From contig NC_059301.1 of assembly GCF_017591435.1 (NCBI RefSeq), forward strand, positions 4,117,640-4,181,639: a DNA stretch of 64,000 bases, written 5' to 3'. The notes under the pieces were generated by a model that searched no databases, was not told where the DNA came from, and was given only the letters and a program-made list of their open reading frames with translations. Position 1 is the first letter of the stretch; every line of letters starts with the position of its first letter. Positions 15,580 to 28,847 of this stretch are shown here, piece after piece. This DNA is from Portunus trituberculatus. Its lineage: Eukaryota > Arthropoda > Malacostraca > Decapoda > Portunidae. The position numbers and the translations under genes were made by a program.

Positions 15580-16480
15580 AGCTTTCCACGGGGAGTTTTC
15601 TTTCTTTCCCTCCATCTCACATTCTCTTTGCCTTTCTTACACTTCGTATCCTCAGTTCTTTGTGGCTATTCAACTTGAGCTGCCACTTCAAGGCCACGTT
15701 CTTTCTCTTATTGCAACCGCAGCCATTATGTCATTTTTTTCAGTCCATGGCGTTTTAGTTTCACTGTTCTTTGCTCTGAGTGTTTTCAAATTTACTGACG
15801 GAAGATTTCTTTAACGAATTTTACTTGTATATATATTTTTTCCTCTCCAGTAATCTCTTGTCTTTCATGGTTTATATATCTACGGATTAGTTACGCCACT
15901 TTTTGTACCTACATGATTTACAATGAATGATGTGTATACGAAAAAACAACAACAACGAAAGTCTAAGAGAGAAAAGATAGTTGCAAGAAGTAATCAAATC
16001 CTACACCAGATATTCCTTGTATGGAAGCATGCATACCTACACACGGTAACTTCCTCGCTCATGAATTGATGAAATATTTCTAACCCTTCCCATTAACTCA
16101 CTATTTACAACATGAGGACTAGGACAGTTCAAGTCATGTAGCATTTTGTCAGTGAAGTAGTTCCTTTTTGCTCTTTTTTTTATATAAGATTGTATGTTTA
16201 TAATATGCTGTCCGTTCTTCCGTTAATATGAAGCTTGTGTTAATGAACCCCGCGTCCTATATTCTAGAGCATTGAGTGGTGTGTGGACGTGAGCTGGCGA
16301 GGGCATGCGATCATCCACCTCCCTGAACTGACTCCATTCCACACAAATCAAATTACCTTAGTGGAGAATTAATTGGGTTACATTTGATAATACACCTATT
16401 ACTGTTGCTATAACCTATAATCTATTTTCTGAGTGATAGATGAGTATTCAACGTTAAAGGTGAGAGTAGCCCCTTTCCAC
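15580..16480. other. Unique intronic stretch
   Basis: No supported gene or element. The open frame at 15260-15814 (plus) is mostly translated CT repeat. Confidence 0.45.
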
Positions 16481-16483
16481 CAC

Positions 16484-16487
<4 letters not shown>

Positions 16488-16558
<71 letters not shown>
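16488..16558. repeat. (AC)n microsatellite
   Basis: Uninterrupted AC array of 71 bp. Confidence 0.98.
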
Positions 16559-16560
<2 letters not shown>

Positions 16561-16818
16561 AATCATTCTCGCATATCTTAGCATCTACCATTAATCTAGA
16601 TAGATACTAAACAAGGCATCAATTTCATTATTTTCTATGTGACGTTAAAGCATGATGCTCTGTGTCAACCAAAGGGCATTTATGAATTTACCTATTTATA
16701 GAAACAATTATGGCCATTTACTCTAATATGAATGAATAATAAACCCCTTGATAAAGTTCTAAGGCATAAAGAAAGCTACGCAACTGATATTGATTGTTTT
16801 GGTAAGTATGTAGAGTTA

Positions 16819-16821
16819 GTA

Positions 16822-16866
<45 letters not shown>

Positions 16867-16909
16867 AAGTAGCAGTAATATTAAAAGTAGTAGAAGTAGA
16901 AGAAGAAGA

Positions 16910-17003
<94 letters not shown>
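16819..17003. repeat. (TAG)n/(AAG)n compound microsatellite
   Basis: TAG arrays at about 16819-16866 and 16915-17003, separated by AGAAGAAG units. Confidence 0.96.
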
Positions 17004-17190
17004 AGATGTTTATACAGTTGAGCGTGGAGTCACAAAGCAATATCCTCCTCGCCGCCTTCCGCGTCAGGTGCGATGCATAAAACATTTCATGCAATTATTC
17101 CTGTCATAATGTATCAAAAAGATTATTTATTGTCTTTAATATCTGTAATTTATATTCAGAAATTGACCTTAATGATAACACTGTAAAATG

Positions 17191-17222
<32 letters not shown>
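17191..17222. repeat. (CAT)n microsatellite
   Basis: About ten CAT units. Confidence 0.95.
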
Positions 17223-17416
17223 CGTGTAAGGCGGATCATCCCGTTGGCCTTAATTCGATAATGGATCACAGTTCAATTTCAGGCATGCTTATACTTTTTG
17301 TTCTCTCGCATCCTAGAAACATGAAGATGCAAGGTATTTTTCCCTTATTCATTAACACCAGGTGACACTTCCATAGCCAGGTGTGAAGGATGAGATGAGA
17401 TAATTTTTTTGTGTCT

Positions 17417-17526
<110 letters not shown>

Positions 17527-18004
17527 AATTATCTTGTGTCTATGGTTTTGTCTCCATGTTGTGCTGTTGTGTGTCCCAGATTTTCCAACTGACATCTATT
17601 TGTGCTTTAGCCATCAAAACAAAGCCAAGTGAAATCAACAAACTGTATACCAAGTGTCATTGTCCTGTAGGTATAAAGACAACAAAGACGCGTGATATAA
17701 ACTTTCTTGATCCCACTTTTCTTTGTTGCGTAGGTTCGCTTAGAACAATGACACATGGAATAAAGCGCTTTCGTTTCTTCATTTCATGTTTTAGTTCTGT
17801 AGGTTGAAAATCAAACAGCAAGCCGAGAATCTGCTATACAAGAGAATTCACCGTGAGGACAAATCGAATCAACACACTTCATAGCCTCTCCTGTGTGTAA
17901 TATATTCTATTGCTGTCATCGTGGCATTTGAGTAATTGGCACTGCAAAGCACACTGTTGATGGCGATAACACATGTCGATATATTTAAACGCTGGTCTGT
18001 CTTC

Positions 18005-18101
18005 GTTTTTATTTATTTTTTTTAATGCAAGAGGAGAATCTGTTCAAGGGCAGCAGAAATGAAAAAAAAAAAGGCCCACTGGATTGCCAGTTCCCTTAAA
18101 C
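18005..18101 (+). repeat. Dispersed T-rich repeat, copy 1
   Basis: Begins with a T run, then AATGCAAGAGGAGAATCTG, CAAGGGCAGCA, GCCCACTGGATTGCCAG and TTCCCTTAAA. The same ordered blocks occur at 21639, 23039, 50691 and 57845. Class unknown; strand as printed. Confidence 0.75.
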
Positions 18102-18234
18102 ATAATAAGATGATGATAATAATGTTTAGATGTTGTGCTCTTATTTATCTTTATTCTAAACTATCTCATCTATTCTTACCCTGAACGGTCTTATTTAGCT
18201 CCACCCTGAACTGTGCCTTTATATATGTAAGCCA

Positions 18235-18530
18235 CAGTCTGCATTCCATTACAAGGAAACTGTACAAAGCTGTCATGCCCTTCGTGAAACATGCCTATCT
18301 GTTTCCTCCTTTCATCCACATCCATAAATCTGTTTACTCTTCATTTTTAAGCTCCTTAGTGACTCAGCATTAACAACCTAATTGCTGAGATTATACAATT
18401 TATTTACCACTCTATTTGATAGCTTGTTTTTTTTTTTCCTTTCAATCAACTCTACCTGCCTGAAAGATTTGTACACGAATCTCTTGTCATCTCTTACGTA
18501 TAACTTGAAAACGTTAGGTATTATGAACAA
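18235..18530 (-). mobile_element. Relic of a non-LTR retrotransposon 3' end
   Basis: Shares CATCCATAAATCTGTTTAC and AAGCTCCTTAGTGACTCAGC with the relics at 7985-8285 and 47080-48296. Degenerate with no open frame. Confidence 0.7.
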
Positions 18531-18734
18531 TCAATCATATCAAGAAATCCCTTGTTAGAATGCCTAAGAGAAGACGAATATGTTAGGATGGCTAAGAGAT
18601 GTTTATACAAATTAATAACACTTGCTTTCCGGATAGTGTGGAGAGTAATTGTAAGAACCATTGAAGACGTTGAAGTTGATTGATGGTTGTGATTTTAATG
18701 TGTGTTGATAATAGTGATTGTAGTGATTATAGTG

Positions 18735-18756
18735 TTGATAATCGTAGTAGTAGTGA

Positions 18757-18801
<45 letters not shown>

Positions 18802-18965
18802 AAGTAGTAATAGTAATAGTAGTACTGGTAGTAGTAGTAGTATAATAATAATAGTAATAGCAATAGTCGTAGTAATAGTAGCAGTGTTAGCAGAAGTAGT
18901 AGTAGTAACAGTAGTAGTGGTAGTAGCAGTAATAGCAGTAGTAATAGTAGTATTATCAGTATATA
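18735..18965. repeat. Interrupted (TAG)n/(TAA)n tract
   Basis: TAG triplets with TAA, TCG, CAG and TGG interruptions over about 230 bp. Leu-, Ser- and Val-rich frames are artefacts. Confidence 0.93.
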
Positions 18966-18997
18966 ACATTCGTCATCTGCATTATTGATTGTGATGT

Positions 18998-19260
18998 TAT
19001 TATTGTTGTTGTTGTTGTTGCTGTTGTTGTGTTGGCGGTGGCGTTGCTGTTGTTGGCGGTGGTAGCGGTGATGGTGGTGTTGTGTTATGGCCAGACACAA
19101 AGTTGTGGAGGAGTGTTAATTGCTGTGAACAGATGGTGGTGTCAGCACGGCATGAGTCTGCGGTAATTTGGCGGTAACGATAATGGGAGAAGTGATGGTG
19201 ACGTGTGGTAGTGGTGGTGGTGGTGGTTGGTGATGTTAGTGGTGGCGGTAATGGTGCGTG
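18998..19260. repeat. GTT/GGT/GGC triplet-rich stretch
   Basis: TTG units near 19000-19030, then degenerate GGT and GGC triplets to about 19255. Confidence 0.75.
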
Positions 19261-19276
19261 AAAAGGTGATGATTGT

Positions 19277-19278
<2 letters not shown>

Positions 19279-19332
<54 letters not shown>
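19279..19332. repeat. (CT)n microsatellite
   Basis: Uninterrupted CT array of 54 bp. Confidence 0.97.
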
Positions 19333-19334
<2 letters not shown>

Positions 19335-19549
19335 AAGGCAGTTACAGGACAATAGAGAAAGTTAAAGTGTCTTGGTGACTCTCGCCCTTAGGAGGCAATC
19401 CCGACACTCTAAACTCACACAAACTCACTTTTTCAATCTCTCGTGCCATTGTTTTCGCTCTTTTTTGTGTCACTAACTCCCTTTCTTCCTCCAGTCTCCA
19501 GTCCTCCCTGCACTCTTGTTCCTTTTGCCAAACGACATTTTCTACCTTT

Positions 19550-19655
19550 TTTTTTGTTTGTTTTTTTTTTTTTTTTTTTTTTTTTGCATTTCATCATCAA
19601 TTGTTTTTCCATTATATTTTTTGTTTATTTATTTTATTTATTTATTCATTTATTA
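19550..19655. repeat. Poly-T run and TTTA repeats
   Basis: A T run of about 25 at 19561-19585 followed by TTTATTTATT units. Confidence 0.9.
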
Positions 19656-19990
19656 AGTAGGCGTACGTGTAACATTTGCTCTGTTCCTTTAACAGGTTGC
19701 ATGTTGACGAGCCTAAAGACGTGATGCTAGCTTTCCACACAAACTGCTGTCTAATTCATGGTGATAATAATGTGGGTTTTTTTTTCAGTACCAAGACATC
19801 GATTTTATTAAACTGCAGATGCCATGAAGGAACCTCACTAAGTTCAAACCATGGATGTTGTGTTTTTAACTCTGTAATGAGATAATATGGTTATTGTCTC
19901 CACAAAGAGAGTATCAGGTGAATATTAGAGTGGGTGACAGTATTTATCTTCTTTAGTTTTGTTAGAAAAGGAGGAAAAAAAAAAAAGAAA

Positions 19991-20106
<116 letters not shown>

Positions 20107-20279
20107 TTTTTCTTTTTTTTTTTTTTACTCTCGTGGAAAGTAAATTGATCTTAACTGAATTGTGAAGGTAAAATATGGTGAGCTTTACCGATACCTTGTT
20201 TGATGGATGTGGAAATGGAAGGTCGAAGTAAAATAATATATATACATCATTATGATTGCTTTTATATAGTATTGGCGTT

Positions 20280-20313
20280 TTATTCTTCTTCTTATTATTA
20301 TTATTATTATTAT

Positions 20314-20370
<57 letters not shown>

Positions 20371-20418
20371 CATTGTTATTATTATTATTATCATTGTTAT
20401 TATTATTATCATTATTAC

Positions 20419-20452
<34 letters not shown>

Positions 20453-20575
20453 GTTGTTAATGTTATTATTGTTTTTGTTATTGTTTTTTTGTTGTTTTTA
20501 TTATTTTATTATTATTATTATTGTTGTTACTAATGTTATTCTTCCTATTATTATTTTTTGAAATTATTATTATTA

Positions 20576-20625
<50 letters not shown>

Positions 20626-20735
20626 ATTATTATCAGCATCATCATTAATATTATTATTATCATCATTGTTATTATCATTTTTATCATTATCATTATTTCT
20701 ATATTACTATGATCGTCATCATCATCATCTTACTA
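20280..20735. repeat. Long (ATT)n/(GTA)n compound tract
   Basis: About 450 bp of ATT, TAG, TTG and CAT triplets with interruptions. Ile/Leu/Asn homopolymer frames here are artefacts. Confidence 0.95.
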
Positions 20736-20739
20736 CTTA

Positions 20740-21085
20740 TATACGGTGTGAAAGGCAGGGATGTTAACGTTAGTGGTGTCAGCGGTAATGTTATTAGTGA
20801 TGGTAACGGTGGCGATGGCGGTAGTGCTGTTGGTGGTGCTAATAGTGAACACCCCCTCCCCTGTACACACACCTCTCTGACTCCGTTCGTTCCTCCCCGG
20901 AGTAACGCAGCGTCCCCAGCGGCCACCCTTATTAAGAGTGTCAATAGCGTTTCCAGGATCACTTTCTTCACCGCCACCGGGACATAATTGCCGCCAATTA
21001 TTGGATATCGGTACCCGGTCTCTATTTTTTTTTTTTCCTGCTTAATATTGCCTCCTGCCTGGCGTGCTTCCTTTCCGCCCGCCAT
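20740..21085. other. GC-richer unique stretch
   Basis: Open frames on both strands (20709-20987 plus, 20699-21097 minus) pass through it, but I recognise no domain and see no convincing splice context. It begins in degenerate GGT/GGC triplets. Confidence 0.4.
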
Positions 21086-21147
21086 TCTCTCTAGCAAGGG
21101 CTTATGGCTGTTCTGTGTCTCTGTAAACTGGTTAATTGTGCTTAGAT

Positions 21148-21270
<123 letters not shown>

Positions 21271-21289
21271 AGCAAAATTAAGAAATTTC

Positions 21290-21441
<152 letters not shown>

Positions 21442-21638
21442 GACAAATGCCTTGTGTAGCAGCTCAATGGGTACATACGCCGCATCATGATCTCCGGAGC
21501 AAAATCGCTGGCAGTAAGCGATTCGTTAGCAGGTAACGCCTGTGAGTGGGCGAAGCTGATATGCTCGGTCGGTCACGTGTGGCAAACTAATCTTCTCTCC
21601 CTACTAAAACCCGTATTGATTCTTACGATGCCGAATTC

Positions 21639-21755
21639 TTTTTATTGATTTTTTTTCTTTTGTAAGTAAGAAGAACACTGGCCATTTGCAACAAAATATT
21701 AGGGAGAAAAATAAAGCCCACTACTGTGTCAGTCCCAAAAGCATGTTATAGTCTG
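21639..21755 (+). repeat. Dispersed T-rich repeat, copy 2
   Basis: T-rich start, then TGTAAGTAAGAAGAACACTG, GCCATTTGCAACAAAA, AAAGCCCACT and CAGTCCCAAAA in the same order as the other copies. Confidence 0.7.
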
Positions 21756-22219
21756 GTATGTGCAAATAGGTAGCATTATTAGCATAGCGTATAAATTCAT
21801 TACCTGACCTTGAATACCCATCAAAGTTTTTCATTTGTAAGATAACATAATTATTTGTATTGGTGTAATCTGGTGTGTGGCAAGTAGGGAAAGAGTTTGA
21901 AAATACAGTTGATTTGTGAAATTCCTGGATAGGTTGATGAAATTACTAACACAGAACACAAATACGTTAACTTACAGCGATCTTTATATAAATGCTGCCA
22001 TAATTTTTGTATCTTCCCAAACTCACTCCTGCTCGTCTTGGTTTAATTCAGAGAAATACTATAATATATCAACTGCCTGGCTATTTAAGGAGCTTTTCAG
22101 CAGATCAGAGGAGTTAGACACAAAGGGTAATCAGTAAAGATGTTGTAAAGTGTGTGGGACGTTTGCAGACTGTCAACTGTGTGACCTCACACACGTCACG
22201 TGTATTCCGCACCTCTAGC

Positions 22220-22558
22220 TCACGTGACTCCCGCTGACCCTCGTGCCTCTCCTTGGTCTCCTCTCATGTGTTACACCTTGAACTCCTCGTTGTATTTACT
22301 CCACCTGGTTGCTCTATAATCAGCATCGTGCTCTGAACCTTTTCTTTGTACCAACCCTTCATTTTTTTATTTAACAAAAGCGTTTAGGGAATTCTGTTCA
22401 ATAAAAAAAACACCAAATAAAGGGTTGGTACAAAGAAAAGGTTTAGAGCACGATGCTGATTACAGAGGAACCAGTTGAAGTAAATACAACGAGGAGTTCA
22501 AGATGTAACACATGAGAGGAGACCAAGGAGAGGCACGAGATCAGCGGGAGTCACGTGA
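22220..22558. repeat. Long palindrome 1 (inverted repeat, arms about 145 bp)
   Basis: The left arm (22220 to about 22366) reappears as its reverse complement at about 22415-22558, around a spacer of about 48 bp. Both ends carry TCACGTGA. Arms differ at scattered sites, which I estimate at under 10 percent. No transposase frame is inside. Confidence 0.93.
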
Positions 22559-22566
22559 CCAAAATG

Positions 22567-22877
22567 AGTTTAACTTCTTGCCAACTTTGACATTTGTTAC
22601 TTGAGAGATTGTTTGACTTTTATTCAGCAAAAACAAAAGTTTATGCTCTGATAGCTTTGTAATAATCCATGACTCATTATCATGAGGATTAGTGTTGTTT
22701 TGAAAGCTGCTGCAAATTCCCTAAACACTTTGCAGCAGCTTTCAAAACAACACTAATCCTCATGATAATGAGTCATGAATTATTACAAAGCTATCAGAGC
22801 ATAAACTTTTGTTTTTGCTGAATAAAAGTCAAACAATCTCTCAAGTAATAAATATCAAAGTTGGCAAGAAGTTAAAC
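22567..22877. repeat. Long palindrome 2 (inverted repeat, arms about 149 bp)
   Basis: The left arm (22567-22716) and right arm (22729-22877) are reverse complements with few mismatches around a 12-nt loop (22717-22728). It starts 8 bp after palindrome 1. Its loop holds TTCCCTAAACAC, close to the complement of a GTTTAGGGAA word in the spacer of palindrome 1. Confidence 0.94.
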
Positions 22878-23038
22878 ACATTTAGTTTACAAGAAACGCT
22901 AGAACTTTAAAAAGGAAAAACTGCAAATACCATTAGCCAAGATTTTTTTTTATTTATTTACACTACAACTCAACCAAACACATTAGTATTTATCTTTTAC
23001 TTTACTTGAACACAACATCCAGTTAATAAGTTATTCCT

Positions 23039-23141
23039 TATTTTTTATATATATTTTATTTTGCGTAGGAGTGCAACTAGCCAAGGACAACAAAGATTCA
23101 TTAAATAAGCCCACTAAGGTATCGGTTCCCGAACTGAGTCA
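23039..23141 (+). repeat. Dispersed T-rich repeat, copy 3
   Basis: T-rich start, then GCAACTAGCCAAGGACAACA, AAGCCCACTAAGG and CGGTTCCC. It matches the other copies in order but is more diverged. Confidence 0.65.
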
Positions 23142-23159
23142 AAATTAATTTTTCTTTTC

Positions 23160-24680
23160 TGTGTAACCTTTGATGGAAATTCACATGTATCTCATGCAAG
23201 TCATTAGTTAACTTTACCGCGGCGCCTCGTACGGGTTTAACAGATCATGAATATTTAGGCTTGTTGCAACACCGCCAGCTAATGTGTCTCCTTATGTACG
23301 TCTTTACGTTCATTATGTCTTATGTCTCCCTTTGTGCCTTCTCAGATGCAGGACGTCTATCGACCTCAGCCGTCCTCCCTTGCTGCTCCTGCTTTGCGTC
23401 ATCAGAAGGTAGTGTGATCTGTTCGTGAAGGTATGTACGATAATTGCTCCTTTACCTTGCATACGTAGTTGTTTTATTTATTTATTTTTTTGAGGTATTT
23501 TTTCTTTTTTCTTTTTTGTGTTTTGTGAGCGATGCTCATATCTATAGTATGGTAAATTTGGTAATATCCTCGTTGATCTTTACAGCGTTTTCGTTTGGTA
23601 GTATGTATACATATGTACTATATTGGACATTATTCTTATTTTCTTACATTCACATATTTTACACTACTTGCATTCATTTTTTGCTATTGCGGTTTTCTTT
23701 TCTTTCATATATTATTTTCTATTATATTCATTGTTTGCTACTGTTATCTTATTTTTTTCCTCTATTGTGAATGATAATATTGTTTTTTTTTTTACAACAG
23801 CTTTGTTTAACTGCTGTCCGCACATCACACCAGTTACTTAATATTGATTGTCATGTGTATTGAATCCCTTATACAGATTTTACCGTCTAACAATTCCAGC
23901 AACCACTTTGTATATTTACGGTATCGGACCTGAAAATTATGCGTTAGCGTTTACCCACAGTTCTTGTCAATAGTCGAGTAACGCACCGCATTCACCTCCG
24001 CTGTTATCGTTTACTCTAACCTTTTGGTCGACTTGTACAAAGAATTAATCTATTGCCAAGCTTTTTTTTTTTAAAGAGATAACCAAGAGATCAAAGTTCT
24101 CCAGGCTGAGAGGAAATACAAGACGTGAAATCATGCAGTGTGTTACTTGGCTTTTCAGATTGTACTGCATGCTTTTTATATGTCCCGGCAATTCTCACCT
24201 CAATATTCACACTGGTTAGTGTTACTCCTGGGGCTTTTATTTTTTTTCTATTTTGCATCAGAAAAAGTTACTTGACTGATCATATCCGTATTATGTATTG
24301 GGTGTACCGTACGCGCTCTATCTCAAGCACCAGTCCAACATCAACACTTCACGTTATTCTAAGTGCTGTATTTTTAACACTGAATCAGAAAGGTTACTCG
24401 GCTTCCAAGACTTAATTATAAGCTTGATGTGTCCAGCATTGCTCACCACGACATTCACATCAACTGGTGCTACTGCTAGGACTTCATTTTCAATCCTGCA
24501 TCATCCTGGGTCACGCGTGGTAAAGTATTGCCTTATAGAGGCTCGCCGCTGCTTCATATTTAACATACCCAGTCTTTGATGCTGTCACTGTTTGCTTTAG
24601 TTGAACACATGTTCGTGATTTCCTATGAATATTTATTTAGGCACCTTACTTCCTCATCTTACAAAAGGGGCGCGCTCTCT
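23160..24680. other. Unique AT-rich intronic stretch
   Basis: No supported gene. Frames at 23444-23770 and 24125-24579 (plus) are hydrophobic because of T-rich codons and have no family features. Confidence 0.45.
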
Positions 24681-25730
<1,050 letters not shown>

Positions 25731-25896
25731 TGGCCATTGGACGTGTGGCTCCACCTGAGGCATAAGTCTGGTTTTGATAAGCAGCTCACGTTTATAGTTC
25801 CTCGTAAATCAATTGGGTGAATACATTTGATGCGTGGCCATGGATCGGTTTAGTCTGTGGTATATGTGACTAGTTTCAAGGCTGAGGTATGTACGT

Positions 25897-26150
25897 GTGA
25901 CTGGTTTCTGATCTGTGTGTGTGTTGCTGGTTTCTGGTCTGTGGTGTGTGTTGCTGGTTTCTGGTCTGTTTGTGTGTGTTGCTGGTTTCTGATCTGTGTG
26001 TCTTACTGGTTTCTGGTTTGTGGTGTGTGTTGCTGATTTATGGTCTTTTTATGTGTTGCTGTTTTTTGGTTTATGTGTGTGCTCTGTTAGTTTCTGGCTT
26101 GTGTGTGTGTGTTAGTGGTTTCTGGTCTCTGTATGTGTTGCTGGTTTCGT
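25897..26150. repeat. Minisatellite of about 30 bp unit (GCTGGTTTCTGGTCTG type)
   Basis: About eight imperfect copies of a unit containing TGTGTGTTGCTGGTTTCTGG. The Cys/Leu/Val-rich frame over it is a translation of the repeat. Confidence 0.9.
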
Positions 26151-26154
26151 AACA

Positions 26155-27520
26155 CTGATCTTTATCTTCCAAGTCTTATGATCAGTCATCATTCTTCTTA
26201 TAAAATCTGACAATTGATAAGCCTTGGCATATCGGAGGTTTTGATACTATAAACACGAGGCAAAGGAGCGTGGTGTGCTAGTGGAGTTGTCACCATGACT
26301 GTACGTTCTCCTGCTAACCTGTTGTTCAGCTTGACTCACCGCACCCATGCAGTTGATAAAGGAACTCTCAATATAAGATTCAGTAAAGTCTTCCCGGGAC
26401 ACAGGAATATTCTTAAATTTGCATCTCCCATCAAGACCAGACTTCCTCCATCTCTTCCTCCACTACTCATTTCCAATCTCACATTTCACTTCACTCCTCC
26501 ATTTTTCGATTTGTGTTCGTCTTAGCTTTTCTATATTCGAGCGCATGGTTCTGCTTTATACGTCTTTGTGTGAGAATTACTTTCCTCTGAGCAGATTCAA
26601 TACATTACTTTGTCGTGGATGAAATGGTCCCAGGACAGCCGCGGCAACCACCACATCATCCCCGTTTTATCTTTAATGAGACTTTTCTTTTCCTCTCTTC
26701 CTCGCATGACTCCGAAATAAAACAGAGGTCAGAATATCCCTTAGGTATGCAGGTTTCCTCGGATACCTCAGCCCAATGAACATAATGACCTTTAAATGGA
26801 GCTTCTTGGAGAGATAGATTAAAAGCAAGCAGTCAAGATAAGATTGTTACGAGAGACTCCATGGAACAGAAGATTCGACGTAACCGCGGATTCCATCACG
26901 TAAAGGGACGAGACTTGTAAAACTGAACAGTCCGAAGAGTCTTTAAGAGACAACTATCTCCCTCTTCCTTTACGACACTCCACCATCTTGCTCCCGCGAT
27001 AGAATATAGAAGAGGATACAAGGCGTGGGCCGGAGAAGGCTGTTGTTGATGGATCGCAGCGTTATATTAAACGATGAGCAGCTTGGTGTAAGAGGATTAC
27101 TGTCTTTTTTTCATATTATCCATGCAGAGTCTCGCTTGTAAAAAAGAAAACAGGTGTCACTCGTTAATAGTTTCGTGAAGGTATCTCATACTTACACTTA
27201 TCTTATTTTTATCAAAGAGGTACACTGGGCGAGGATGATAAAGATAAAAGAAAAATCGATAGACCTACCTACTGAGAATGTGAATCAATTAGTTAGTGCT
27301 CGTCTTAACACCTACAAGAAGCTCCAAAAGTGTCGCTCTTTTCACCAGAGGAACATTGAAGCAGCAGCAACAACAGTGACCCGTATTTTCACTACACGCA
27401 CCTTGTTTATGTGTTTGCTTCCCATGCCTTGGTGTGATAAGACAGAGGATGCCCAGCTGTCACTCCGGCCTTGAGAGATTCCCAACTCACATCACGGCTC
27501 ACAGTACACCATGACATGTT
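26155..27520. other. Unique intronic stretch
   Basis: Includes a 106-codon frame at 27154-27474 (plus) with no recognisable domain and a GC-richer part around 26640-27060. No gene is supported. Confidence 0.4.
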
Positions 27521-27524
27521 TCAA

Positions 27525-27526
<2 letters not shown>

Positions 27527-27577
<51 letters not shown>
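27527..27577. repeat. (AC)n tract, 5' of SINE A copy 1
   Basis: 51 bp of AC directly abutting the SINE head. Confidence 0.97.
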
Positions 27578-27579
<2 letters not shown>

Positions 27580-27866
27580 CCGGTAGCTCAGTGGTTAGAG
27601 CGCTAGCTTCACAAGCCAGAGGACCGGGGTTCGATTCCCCGGCCGGGTGGAGATATTTGGGTGTGTCTCCTTTCACGTGTAGCCCCTGTTCACCTAGCAG
27701 TGAGTAGGTACGGGATGTAAATCGAGGAGTTGTGACCTTGTTTTCCTGGTGTGTGGTGTGTGCCTGGTCTCAGGCCTATCCGAAGATCGGAAATAATGAG
27801 CTCTGAGCTCGTTCCGTAGGGTAACGTCTGGCTGTCTCGTCAGAGACTGCAGCAGATCAAACAGTG

Positions 27867-27868
<2 letters not shown>
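27578..27868 (+). mobile_element. tRNA-Val-derived SINE, family A, copy 1
   Basis: About 291 bp. The head (27578-27650) folds as a tRNA: box A TAGCTCAGTGGTTAGAG, anticodon loop TTCACAA (CAC, Val) between CTAGC/GCCAG, box B GGGTTCGATTCCC. A non-tRNA body follows with GTAGGTACGGGATG, TATCCGAAGATCGG and GAGCTCTGAGCTCG words, ending GATCAAACAGTGA before an AC tail. The acceptor stem runs straight into the body and no 3' end of a mature tRNA is visible, so it is a SINE, not a functional tRNA gene. Plus strand, inside receptor intron 2. Confidence 0.9.

Positions 27869-27936
<68 letters not shown>
27869..27936. repeat. (AC)n tract, 3' tail of SINE A copy 1
   Basis: 68 bp of AC abutting the SINE 3' end. 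Confidence 0.97.
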
Positions 27937-27939
<3 letters not shown>

Positions 27940-28627
27940 CTTGTATAGATCTCTCTCTCTCTCTTAAGTCATGGCGAAAACAGTACCGATATTCAGTGAA
28001 GACGCTTGAGTGACTTTAAGTGGACACTCATGTTTGATTAGGGGTCTAGATTTATTCGAAAGCACGCTCCGCTTTAATGGTGGACCCGAAGCGAGGAAAT
28101 CAGAGGATCCAGGTAATCAGCCCAACACCTGAGCCTCACCACACCGGTTCACTCCCGCGTACCCTGTGGACCCGCACACCAAGCCACATATTACTGTAAA
28201 AGACGATCAACGAGCCCTCCAAACACTGGCCTCTATTCATAAAAACTTTGTTCTCTCATCAGATTTATTTGCAAACGTTGCAAAGATAATTGATAATGTT
28301 TGTTTGTTTGTTTTTTCATCATAAAAAGTTAAAAAGTGTCCAATATCTTCCATTCGATCGTGTTAAGTGTGTCAGACGAGATAATTTTGAGACCGTATTA
28401 CGCTTACGATATACAGAAAGATCAACGAGTCCATGAAACTTTTGTTGTCACATGAAACCTTTATTCTCTTGCATCAGTACTCTTTTCGAAGGCCACAATA
28501 GGAATTACTAGACTTTTCATGTACTTTTGCATTTTAGTAGATTAGTTCTTGTTAAACATCACTGACTTCTCGTAAACTTATGAACCCCCAATTGTATGAG
28601 AGAAGGAGATAGAGTACTTTCTCCCAG

Positions 28628-28752
28628 ACTGTTCCAGCTGCAGGCTGTACCATGATTTAATGTCACTACAATTACGCAACCTGCCTTGTCTACGGAAAGC
28701 CCTGTGAACCTCTGCCTCACACCTCCTTATGGAAATGTAGCAGAGAAGGGAT
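28628..28752. repeat. 125-bp tandem duplication of the receptor exon 2 / intron 2 junction
   Basis: 28628-28752 matches 28753-28877 at a constant offset of 125 bp: for example ACTGTTCC at 28628 and 28753, and AGCAGAG at 28739 and 28864. The right copy contains the last 30 bp of exon 2 and its donor. In the left copy the donor segment is lost or changed, so it is an intronic fossil of the exon end. Confidence 0.85.
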
Positions 28753-28847
28753 ACTGTTCCGCCTGCGGACTGTACCATTCACTACGATCCATGTCGCTAC
28801 ACTTAACCTGCCTCATGTGTAATCCCTTTGCGTCACACCTGGCTTAC

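Noticed and set aside
22220..22877. Palindromes considered as terminal inverted repeats of a DNA transposon
   Set aside because: The spacers are only 48 and 12 bp, no transposase is present and I see no clear target duplication.
25919..26152. Cys/Leu/Val-rich 77-codon frame that looks like a membrane protein
   Set aside because: It is a minisatellite translation.
27154..27474. 106-codon plus-strand frame
   Set aside because: No domain, signal or splice context recognised; it lies in an intron of a minus-strand gene and is within the length expected by chance.
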